Notes under the pieces: model-generated
Told to the model about the DNA's origin: nothing
The model's input: the letters and a program-made list of their open reading frames with translations, nothing else
Database searches by the model: none
Position numbers and translations under genes: made by a program
Shown here: positions 35,953 through 46,199 of the stretch, piece by piece
Layout of the letters: each line of letters starts with the position of its first letter
How positions within the stretch are numbered: position 1 is the first letter of the stretch
Source of the DNA: Isoptericola croceus
Lineage (GTDB): Bacteria > Actinomycetota > Actinomycetes > Actinomycetales > Cellulomonadaceae
Direction: 5' to 3'
Assembly: GCF_029382255.1 (NCBI RefSeq)
Contig: NZ_JARLLG010000002.1
Location: 372,001 to 436,000, forward strand
Length of the DNA: 64,000 nt

Positions 35953-37776
35953 GTGCACCTCGCCCACCGTCTGATCCTCTCCGACCGGCCCGCGCGGCGA
36001 CCGCTGTGCCTCGAGGACGGGCCCGGTGAGCTCGACGGCGGCACGTTGCGGCTGGCGTCCGGGACGACGCAGGGCCTGGGCACCTATCTGAACGGCTTCC
36101 CGGCCTCGTACTGGGCCCGCTGGACCGGAGCGACGCGGGCTCGCGTCCACCTCGATGCGACCGGTGACGGCACGGTCCGCCTCCTGCGCTCCGACGCCGC
36201 GGGCCGGGTCGCCGAGGTCGCCTCCGGTCCGCTCGCGGAGCCGCTCGAGGCCGGACTCGCGGCGGACGGCGGCTGGCTGTGGTGCGAGGTGACGGCTGCC
36301 GCCGACGGCGTCGTCGTCTCCGGCGGCGCCTGGTCCGTCGACGTCCCGCCCCGCCGGGACGGCGACGTCGTGGTGTCGATCACCACGATGGACAAGCCCG
36401 AGTACTGCGTCGCGACCCTGGCGACCCTCGCCGCCGCGCCGGAGCTGACGGAGCAGGGCGTGCGGGTGCAGGTGGTGGACCAGGGCACCCGCAAGGCGGC
36501 CGACCATCCCGCGTTCCCCCAGGCCGCGGCCGCCCTCGGCGACCGGCTACGCGTCATCGACCAGCCCAACCTGGGAGGCTCCGGGGGCTTCTCGCGCGGC
36601 ATGCTCGAGACGCTCGACGACGGCGCCGACGCGGTGCTCATCTGCGACGACGACGTCGAGGTCGAGCCCGAGGCGCTGCTGCGCGCCGTGCGGCTGCACC
36701 GTGCGGCGGTCTCCCCGGTCGTCGTGGGCGGGCACATGCTCGACATCGCCCGGCCGACGGTGCTCAACTCGTTCAGCGAGGTGATCCACCGACGCACCTT
36801 CAACTGGGGCCCACCCGTCATGGACCGCCAGTGGCACGACCTCGCCGGCGGCCTGCGTGCCACGCCGTGGCTGCACGAGCGCGCCGAGTCCGACTTCAAC
36901 GGGTGGTGGATGTGCCTGATCCCGGCCGCCGTCCTGCGTGAGGTGGGTCTCAGTCTGCCGCTGTTCCTCAAGTGGGACGACGCCGAGTTCTGCCTGCGCG
37001 CCGGCGCCGCCGGCTTCCCGACGGTCTCCCTGCCGGGCGCGTGCCTGTGGCACATGGCCTGGACCGAGAAGGACGACACCGTCGAGTGGCAGGCCTACCT
37101 CCACGTGCGCAACCGGGTGATCACGGCGTTGCTGCACGCCCCCCGCGCCGGGCTGCTGCCCGCCTCGCTCCTCGCCACCGACCTCAAGCTGCTGCTGGCC
37201 ATGCGCTACTACCCGGTGGACCTGCACGTGCGCGCGCTGCACGAGGTCCTCGCCGGTCCGGGCCGGCTGCACCCCGAGCTCGGCTCCGTCGTCGGGCGGG
37301 TGCGTGCCGTCGGTGCCGACCACCCGGAGACCGTCCGGCACCGGGCGGGCGACCCGGCCTTCGACGCGGTCGCGGCACAGGGCACGACGGCGGCACCCGG
37401 CCCTTCCGGTCCGGCGCGTCCTGCGGGCGCCCTCGGCCTCGTCGGGTTCACCCTGCGGAGTCTCCTGCGGACCCTGCGACCCGTGCCGGCCACCGCCCGC
37501 AGGGCGCCGACCGCGGCCCTGCCCCGCTCAGAGGCCGGTTGGTGGCAGGTCCCCGCTCACGACTCGGTGCTGGTGCTCGACGCCGACGGCACCTCCGGCG
37601 TGTGGCTGCGCCGCGACCGCCGCACGTTCTGGCGCCTGGCGTGGGCCGCCGTCGTCAGCCACGCCCGCCTGGCGCTGCGCTGGCGCACGCTCACCCGCAC
37701 GTGGCGTGCGGCCGCGCCCGGACTGGTCTCGACCGAGACCTGGCGGGCGGACTTCGCACCTGGTCACCCCGACTAG
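35953..37776 (+). CDS. glfT2: Galactofuranosyltransferase GlfT2-like
   Basis: 607 residues, close to mycobacterial GlfT2 (about 640). An N-terminal beta-sandwich (1-140) is followed by the GT-A domain. Shared signatures: LRVIDQPNLGGSGGFSRGML, metal-binding DDD at about 231-233, DFNGWWMCLIPAAVL, LFLKWDDAEF (about 337-346) and WHMAWTEKDD. Transfers galactofuranose from UDP-Galf to extend a cell-wall galactan. First of a three-gene operon with the GlfT1-like enzyme and glf, which makes the donor. Non-mycolate genera also carry this set. Confidence 0.93.
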   Translation: MHLAHRLILSDRPARRPLCLEDGPGELDGGTLRLASGTTQGLGTYLNGFPASYWARWTGATRARVHLDATGDGTVRLLRSDAAGRVAEVASGPLAEPLEAGLAADGGWLWCEVTAAADGVVVSGGAWSVDVPPRRDGDVVVSITTMDKPEYCVATLATLAAAPELTEQGVRVQVVDQGTRKAADHPAFPQAAAALGDRLRVIDQPNLGGSGGFSRGMLETLDDGADAVLICDDDVEVEPEALLRAVRLHRAAVSPVVVGGHMLDIARPTVLNSFSEVIHRRTFNWGPPVMDRQWHDLAGGLRATPWLHERAESDFNGWWMCLIPAAVLREVGLSLPLFLKWDDAEFCLRAGAAGFPTVSLPGACLWHMAWTEKDDTVEWQAYLHVRNRVITALLHAPRAGLLPASLLATDLKLLLAMRYYPVDLHVRALHEVLAGPGRLHPELGSVVGRVRAVGADHPETVRHRAGDPAFDAVAAQGTTAAPGPSGPARPAGALGLVGFTLRSLLRTLRPVPATARRAPTAALPRSEAGWWQVPAHDSVLVLDADGTSGVWLRRDRRTFWRLAWAAVVSHARLALRWRTLTRTWRAAAPGLVSTETWRADFAPGHPD

Positions 37777-37779
37777 GAT
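37774..37779 (+). promoter_or_regulatory. Possible internal leaderless -10 box (TAGGAT)
   Basis: TAGGAT overlaps the glfT2 stop codon and lies 7 bases before ATG at 37787. It may give independent expression of the GlfT1-like gene. Confidence 0.35.
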
Positions 37780-37786
37780 GTTCCGG

Positions 37787-40805
<3,019 letters not shown>

Positions 40806-40817
40806 CCCCCCTTCCGC

Positions 40818-40877
40818 GCCGAACAGGAGGTTGGTCCCGCATTGCACGCGCAATCCGGGACCAACCTCCTGTTCGGC
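40818..40877. repeat. Dispersed palindrome copy 1, after glf
   Basis: Arms 40818-40838 and 40857-40877 are perfect 21-bp inverted repeats starting GCCGAACAGGAGG. The loop continues the pairing (ATTGC/GCAAT) with one mismatch, giving about 28-bp arms. Two GGCAGC units follow. It likely terminates the glf transcript and belongs to a family with 42053-42112 and 51908-51967. Confidence 0.85.
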
Positions 40878-40972
40878 AGCGGCAGCGGCGGAGGCCGTCC
40901 ACAGGGGGTGACGGTCCACCGGGGGGCATGACGGCGCGGCGAGCGTCCCCGGTGGTCTGCTCACGTGGACCC

Positions 40973-42043
40973 ATGCGAACCTTCGCCCCCGTGCCGCCGT
41001 CCCTGCTCGCTGTCGCCGAGGCGCAGGAGGGTCTGCTCAGCGCCGAGCAGTGCGAGAGCCACGGCGTCGGCTCGTCGCGGAGATCCCGTCTCGTCCGCTC
41101 GAGCCACTGGCGAGCGGTGACACGAGGAGTCGTCGACACGATCCCGGTGGCTCCGCGCGAGCGCACCCCGGCGGACATCCCGTCACGACCTGCTGTGACG
41201 CTCGCGCGCCGCGGCGAGGCCACGCGGCCGAGGTCCCTCACAGCATGGCGGACTGCCCGACGCTCTCGCTCCGACGCGGACCTCGTCTACGACCACCGCC
41301 GTCGACGTGCCGCGTGGACCGGCCTGCTGGCGCACGGACCCGAGTCGATCGCGGTCGGCACGAGTGCTCTGGCACTGCACGGGGTCGAAGGGCTCCCGGC
41401 CTCGCTGGTGCCCGAGGTTGCGTTGCCGCACGGTGCGCGACGCCCTCACCGACCAGGGATCCGGCTGCGGCAGTTCGACGACGGCATGACGGCGGTCCCG
41501 TTCGTCGACCCTCGGACCGGTGCGCGCAGGATCGCCTCCGTGCCGTGGGCGCTCGCCCAGGCCGTGCCCGAGCTGCCCTGCGGGAACGGCCTGGCTGTGC
41601 TGGACTCGGCGCTCCGGCTGGAGCTGGTCGACCGCCCCGGTCTCGTCGCGGCGCACGACCACGCACGGGGTCGGCGTGGTGTGGCCGCTCGGCACGTCCT
41701 CTGGGGCTGGGCCGACCCTCGCGCGGAGTCGCCGCTCGAGTCGTTCGGGCGCTGGCAGTGCATCGAGCTGGGGGTGCCGCCGGACGTCCTGCAGCATCCG
41801 ATACTCGCCGACGGACGGGTGCTGGGCATCGCCGACATGGTCTGGCGCCGCCGCGGAGGGCGGCTCCTGGTGGTGGAGATGGACGGACTCGCCTGGCACG
41901 AGGGCGGCCCGGACGGTGGCCGGCGGGATCGGGACCGCGACAACGCGTTCGCACAGGTGGCGGGGGTCGACGTGCTCCGGTTCGATGCGCGACACGTGCG
42001 CGACGGCGTCGTCGGCCAGCGCGTGCGCGCCTTCCTCGACTAA
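40973..42043 (+). CDS. AbiEi-like / DUF559 domain protein
   Basis: 356 residues from ATG at 40973; an ATG at 40928 would add 15. The N-terminal ~60 residues (LLAVAEAQEGLLSAEQCESH) form a winged-helix of the AbiEi antitoxin type. The C-terminal ~110 residues form a DUF559 fold related to Vsr and other PD-(D/E)XK nucleases: ESPLESFGRW, ILADGRVLGIADMVW, LLVVEMDGLAWH, DVLRFDARHV. Such genes are common and often solitary in actinobacteria with no proven toxin partner. None is seen here. Flanked on both sides by copies of the dispersed palindrome. Confidence 0.85.
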   Translation: MRTFAPVPPSLLAVAEAQEGLLSAEQCESHGVGSSRRSRLVRSSHWRAVTRGVVDTIPVAPRERTPADIPSRPAVTLARRGEATRPRSLTAWRTARRSRSDADLVYDHRRRRAAWTGLLAHGPESIAVGTSALALHGVEGLPASLVPEVALPHGARRPHRPGIRLRQFDDGMTAVPFVDPRTGARRIASVPWALAQAVPELPCGNGLAVLDSALRLELVDRPGLVAAHDHARGRRGVAARHVLWGWADPRAESPLESFGRWQCIELGVPPDVLQHPILADGRVLGIADMVWRRRGGRLLVVEMDGLAWHEGGPDGGRRDRDRDNAFAQVAGVDVLRFDARHVRDGVVGQRVRAFLD

Positions 42044-42052
42044 CCAAGGCGC

Positions 42053-42112
42053 GCCGAACAGGAGCTTGGTCCCGGATTGCGCGGGCAATGCGGGCCCAAC
42101 ATCCTGTTCGGC
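42053..42112. repeat. Dispersed palindrome copy 2, degenerate, after the DUF559 gene
   Basis: Arms 42053-42074 and 42091-42112 pair with three mismatches. The inner ATTGC/GCAAT pairing is kept as in copy 1. It begins 10 bases after the stop codon. Five GGCAGC units (42110-42139) follow. Confidence 0.8.
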
Positions 42113-42147
42113 AGCGGCAGCGGCAGCGGCAGCGGCAGCGGCGGGGG

Positions 42148-43386
42148 TTAGGGGACCCAGGCGCAGACGAGGTGGGCGGCGCCGTCGGCGGTCACCGGCC
42201 CGGCGGCGTCCGGGACCAGGCACGACTCGCCGCGGCGCAGATCGACCTCGCCGGTCGCCGTGAGCAGCCGTACCGAGCCGTCGAGCACCAGCACGATCCG
42301 CGGGCCGTCCGGGGCGAGTGCCACCGGCTCGGCCGGATGCACGTCGGCCGTCATGAGCGCGAACTCGGAGACCGGCGCCCGGTAGCTCGTCACCAGGCTC
42401 TCCGACCCGGCCACGACCGTGTCCGGTCGCGCTGGTGGGCGCGGGGCGAACGCCGCACACTCGACGAGCGCGTCGGCGTCGACGTGCTTGGTCGTCAGGC
42501 CGGCCCGCAGCACGTTGTCGGAGGCAGCCATGATCTCCACGCCCAGACCGGAGAGGTACGCGTGCACCTCGCCGGCGGGGATGAACATCGCCTCGCCCGG
42601 CTCCAGCGACACCCGGTTGAGCAGCAACGACGCCACGGCGCCGGGGTCGCCGGGGTGCTCGGCAGCGAGCTGCAGCACGGTTGCGTCCGCGCGGGCCGAC
42701 GGCGAACCCTCCGCGGCCCGGGCCCGCACCGACGCGACGGTCGCCGCCACGTCCTGCGCGCAGCCGGGAGCGCCGCGCGCGGCGACCAGGAGCTCCAGGG
42801 CGGAGCGCAGCCCGGCCGAGGACCGGGTGCCCTCCAGCGCCTCTCGGATCCGGGCGACGAGCCCGCCCTGCAGACCGTCGATCAGCTCGATGACGGCGCG
42901 CGGGCTGCGGAACCCGGCCAGGCCCTCGAACGGCGTCAGGGCGACGAGCATCTCCGGCTTGTGCTCGGTGTCGTGGAACGACCGGTGCGCCGCCCCGGCG
43001 GGCAGTCCGGCCCGTGCCTCGCGGTGGTAGCCCGCCCGCGCCGCGTGCGGTCGGGGGTGCACCTGCAGCGACAGTGCCCGCCGCGCGGCGAGGACCTTCA
43101 GCAGGTAGGGCAGGCGCGGGCCGAAGCGGTCCGTGACCCGGCGTCCCAGCACCTCGACCGGCGTTGCCGCGACCAGGTCGGCCAGGGAGGCGCCGGTGCC
43201 CAGGCGCGACGGCGCGGAGGGGTGCGCCCCCAGCCACAGCTCGGCGGCGGGCCGGCCGTCGCGTGGCAGGCCGAGCAGGTTCTGGATGTGCTCGTGGGAT
43301 CCCCAGTCATAAGGCTGGACAGTGTTCTCGATCAGGTGAGGGGCCGCCAGGTCGACCGCCGTTGTTGGTGAGGTGTTCATCGGCAT
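42148..43386 (-). CDS. manA: Mannose-6-phosphate isomerase, second copy
   Basis: 412 residues from ATG at 43384-43386 (GGAAAG about 8 bases upstream; ATG at 43380 is possible). Same motifs as 29086-30291: PYDWGS, LPYLLKVLAARRALSLQVHP, DTEHKPEM, PAGEVHAYLSGLGVEIMAAS and NVLRAGLTTKH. It is diverged throughout, so not a recent duplicate. Its place at the edge of the nonulosonate genes suggests a dedicated supply of mannose-6-P, which is the Kdn precursor. This is inference from position. Confidence 0.94.
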   Translation of the reverse strand: MPMNTSPTTAVDLAAPHLIENTVQPYDWGSHEHIQNLLGLPRDGRPAAELWLGAHPSAPSRLGTGASLADLVAATPVEVLGRRVTDRFGPRLPYLLKVLAARRALSLQVHPRPHAARAGYHREARAGLPAGAAHRSFHDTEHKPEMLVALTPFEGLAGFRSPRAVIELIDGLQGGLVARIREALEGTRSSAGLRSALELLVAARGAPGCAQDVAATVASVRARAAEGSPSARADATVLQLAAEHPGDPGAVASLLLNRVSLEPGEAMFIPAGEVHAYLSGLGVEIMAASDNVLRAGLTTKHVDADALVECAAFAPRPPARPDTVVAGSESLVTSYRAPVSEFALMTADVHPAEPVALAPDGPRIVLVLDGSVRLLTATGEVDLRRGESCLVPDAAGPVTADGAAHLVCAWVP

Positions 43387-43459
43387 TTCATCGACTTTCC
43401 GCAGGTGGGTGTGATTCACTCGGCGCTCGATCATCGCGCCTCGACCGACCGGAGAATTC

Positions 43460-44236
43460 GTGCACGCCTTCCATTCCTTGGCCTATCTCGACGTCGAGAA
43501 GTCCGGCTCGACCTACGTCTCGCACTTCTTGCGTGATTTCCTGGACGACGACGAGGTGGCGTTCCGCAAGCACGTCGAGCTCGAGGACCGGCCGCCGTCG
43601 GGCCGGGTCCACGTCATCTCGGTGCGCGACCCCCTGGACACGTACCTGTCCCTGTACTCCTACGGCTGTCAGGGCAAGGGGGGCCTGTCGGGCACGGTCC
43701 GCGAGGCGGGCCTGGGGCACCTGTACGACGGCACCGCGGAGGGGTTCGACCGCTGGCTCGACATCGTGCTCGATCCGGCGTACGCCCCGGCGCTCAACCC
43801 TCGCAGCTACCTGCGCTCCGGCGTCGCGCCCCACACGGGGCTGCTGTCCTTCCGTGTCGCCCGGCTGTCGAGCCCGCGGCCGTTGCGCTGGATCCGCCGC
43901 GCCACGTCGCCGGAGGACTTCGTGGCCCGGTACCGGCGCAACAGCGTGGTCGACGTGGTGCTGCGCAACGAGTCGCTCACCGAGGACCTGGAGGCGCTGG
44001 TGCTGCGCGAGGACCTGGCGTGGCGCCCGTCGCGGCAGGCCGCGCTGGAGGCCCTGCGTGCCCAGCGTCGGCTGAACACGAGCCGGCGGCTCGACGACGC
44101 CGGCGGCTTCGAGGTGCCCGCCGACGCCCGCCGGCGGGTGGCCGCCCGCGAGCGGCTGCTCACGGAGGTCTTCGGCTACGAGGACGGTCATCGCAGCTCC
44201 ACCAGCGAGCCGATCCACGCCAGGTCCTCGGCGTAG
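43460..44236 (+). CDS. Sulfotransferase-like protein
   Basis: 258 residues from GTG with GGAGA 4-5 bases upstream. The N-terminal strand-loop-helix LDVEKSGSTYVSHFLRDFL is a PAPS-binding loop of the K-x-G-S-T type. ISVRDPLDTYLSLYSYG is the second, 3'-phosphate-binding element, where Arg-Asp-Pro is typical of sulfotransferases. Likely moves sulfate from PAPS to an envelope glycan. Its 3' end overlaps the convergent gene 44188-45126 by 49 bases. PAPS enzymes lie at 60474-64000. Confidence 0.75.
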   Translation: MHAFHSLAYLDVEKSGSTYVSHFLRDFLDDDEVAFRKHVELEDRPPSGRVHVISVRDPLDTYLSLYSYGCQGKGGLSGTVREAGLGHLYDGTAEGFDRWLDIVLDPAYAPALNPRSYLRSGVAPHTGLLSFRVARLSSPRPLRWIRRATSPEDFVARYRRNSVVDVVLRNESLTEDLEALVLREDLAWRPSRQAALEALRAQRRLNTSRRLDDAGGFEVPADARRRVAARERLLTEVFGYEDGHRSSTSEPIHARSSA

Positions 44237-45126
44237 CGCTCGGTCAGGGCGGCGGCCCCGGCGGCGTCCAGGAACGACGCCGGGACGTCGCCCGGTGCGG
44301 GGTGGCGGCCGAGCGCGTCGGTGACGAACCGGTGGAAGCTCGCGCGCTCGTCCGCCCCCTGCAGCAGGGGCAGCACGTCGAGGGAGAGCTCGGCCATGCG
44401 CTGCGTGTAGCGCGTGTTGCTGCGCCGTGACGTCTCGCTGCCGACCTCGATGCCGGGGGCTCCGAGCCGCTCGAGCGCGTCGGTGAGGATCTGACCGACG
44501 AGCGGCAGGGTGCCTGTCCGGTCGCGGTCGTAGTCGTAGACGGTGACGTGCTCGGCACCGAAGGTGCGCACGATCTCCTCCACGACCCCGCGCCACGACA
44601 TCGTCGCCCCGACACGTCCGGCCAGCTCGTCGAACCGGACGACCTTGCCGTGCTTGAGCTGCTGCTGGTAGGCGGACTCGAGGAAGCCGGCGTACCCGCG
44701 CACGGTGAACTGCACGTGCCGGGGGACGCCGGCGGTGGCGCGGGCGATCCCGGCGAGGTTCTCCGTGATCCGCGGGTACAGGTCAGCGATGCCGGGAGCG
44801 AACGCGGGCCCGGTGTTGGACTCGCAGGAGTAGAACAGCCCGGCCGCCCGGGTGGTGCGCCAGGCGGACTCCAGGAACGTGCGCAGCAGGTCGTCGGCGC
44901 CCGGCCGGGCGACGTCGTACCAGCCGTCCAGCGCGGCACGGATCTCGGGCTGCGTGGTGCGGGCGACGACTCCGGCGGCGGTCAGCTCGGCGGTGTGCTC
45001 ACGGCACCACGACTGCACGGCGGTGGTGCCGGTCTTCTGCGAGCCGAGGTGCAGCACCACCTGTCGGCCGGCCGGCAGGGGACGGCGGGCGGCGACGGCC
45101 TGCCGCACGCGCTGGGCGAGGTTCAT
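44188..45126 (-). CDS. Sulfotransferase-like protein (KTGTT loop)
   Basis: 312 residues. The N-terminus VVLHLGSQKTGTTAVQSW is a canonical 5'-phosphosulfate loop. The later part (VQFTVRGYAGFLESAYQQ, TVYDYDRDR) matches actinobacterial sulfotransferase-family proteins in capsule loci. ATG overlaps the stop of gene 45123-46001 by ATGA. Acceptor unknown; the neighbouring nonulosonate polymer is the obvious candidate. Confidence 0.78.
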   Translation of the reverse strand: MNLAQRVRQAVAARRPLPAGRQVVLHLGSQKTGTTAVQSWCREHTAELTAAGVVARTTQPEIRAALDGWYDVARPGADDLLRTFLESAWRTTRAAGLFYSCESNTGPAFAPGIADLYPRITENLAGIARATAGVPRHVQFTVRGYAGFLESAYQQQLKHGKVVRFDELAGRVGATMSWRGVVEEIVRTFGAEHVTVYDYDRDRTGTLPLVGQILTDALERLGAPGIEVGSETSRRSNTRYTQRMAELSLDVLPLLQGADERASFHRFVTDALGRHPAPGDVPASFLDAAGAAALTERYAEDLAWIGSLVELR

Positions 45127-46001
45127 CGGATCTCCACCAGGTCGCGCAGCCGGGCCAGGTCGGCGAGGTCGCGCTCGGCGAGCTCGGCCTCCCGGGCGGG
45201 GGTCAGGGGTTGGGCGGGCGTGCCGCCGTCGTCCACCTGCCGGTCGACGAACTTCTGCAGCGCCCGGCGCTCGTCGTGGGAGCGCAGGTGCGGCAGCGCG
45301 GTGAGCGCCACCTCGATCTGGCGCGCGCTCCAGTGCGCCTCACGCACACCGGCGACGTCCGTGAGCGGCAGCGAGCCCGCGCCGTGGGTCAGCGGGGGCA
45401 GCGCCGCCTCCAGGACGGAGCGCCCGACGGCGGCGGTCGCGTGCGCGGGGTCGGGTGCGGTGCGCACGGTGGTGGCGTCGTGCACGCTGACCCGGTCGGC
45501 ACCGACGGCGGCGACGAGCCGCTGGACGAGGGGGACCCAGGACGGGTCCTCGAGCTCTCGCCAGAACGTGTCGAGGTCGGTCAGGTGGCCGTGCCGGACG
45601 GCGGCCACCCAGGCGGCGGTCACGACATCGGCGTGCGCGGCCAGGGACAGCTGGACGCTCCACGGGGTGCCGGTGAGTGCTGCCGCGAGCGCGTCGACAC
45701 CGGCGTCGGCGTGCGGGTACAGGGCGCCCCCGCGGGGCAGGTAGGCGGGTCCGAGGGGTGCGGAGGAGGAGAACAGCACCGGGCCGTCGGCCGTGAGGTG
45801 CGTGCGCAGCCGGTCGCGACCCCTGTCCGACCGCCAGTCGAGGCCTGGCACGGCCTCGCGCAGCGCGGACCAGGAGGTCCTGGGGGTGACCCCGTGCGCC
45901 GTGAGCGTGCTGCGGTGCTGACCGCACCACGCTCGCACGGCCCGCACCGTGGGCCGGTGCGTGCCGAGGTGGACGGCCACCGGCGGTATCGCCTCGGACA
46001 T
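45123..46001 (-). CDS. Sulfotransferase-related protein with degenerate PAPS loop
   Basis: 292 residues; AAGGAG lies 9 bases before ATG at 45999-46001. Alignable end to end with 44188-45126 (VHLGTHRPTVRAVRAWCGQH versus VLHLGSQKTGTTAVQSWCRE; VQLSLAAHADVVTAAW versus VQFTVRGYAGFLESAY). The KTGTT loop has become RPTVR, so PAPS binding is probably lost. May be a structural partner of the intact paralogue, with which it is co-translated. Confidence 0.7.
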   Translation of the reverse strand: MSEAIPPVAVHLGTHRPTVRAVRAWCGQHRSTLTAHGVTPRTSWSALREAVPGLDWRSDRGRDRLRTHLTADGPVLFSSSAPLGPAYLPRGGALYPHADAGVDALAAALTGTPWSVQLSLAAHADVVTAAWVAAVRHGHLTDLDTFWRELEDPSWVPLVQRLVAAVGADRVSVHDATTVRTAPDPAHATAAVGRSVLEAALPPLTHGAGSLPLTDVAGVREAHWSARQIEVALTALPHLRSHDERRALQKFVDRQVDDGGTPAQPLTPAREAELAERDLADLARLRDLVEIR

Positions 46002-46186
46002 CTGTCGTGCTCCTTCTCGCCAATTGCTGGACGAGGGGAACGGTAGTCCCCTCAGCGCCTCGGAAGTGACATCTTCATGGCGCACGAGCACAATGCGCGA
46101 CGGAAAAGAGAAAGTGTTCACCATCGGGTCACGGGATGTTCCTCGACAGTTTCCTGGAAATGGCCGACCACGTCTTCTTGGGCTCA

Positions 46187-46192
46187 TAGTGT
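46187..46192 (+). promoter_or_regulatory. Leaderless -10 box (TAGTGT) of the CMP-nonulosonate gene
   Basis: TAGTGT, 7 bases, ATG at 46200. Confidence 0.5.
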
Positions 46193-46199
46193 CGCCGCC

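Noticed and set aside
42110-42139. GGCAGC tandem repeat as a possible CRISPR or protein repeat
   Set aside because: Six-base units without spacers in a non-coding gap; simple slippage-prone sequence next to the palindrome.
46077-46199. Extending the CMP-nonulosonate enzyme upstream
   Set aside because: The conserved N-terminus begins at MNESVLVVVPARGG and the leaderless box supports ATG 46200.
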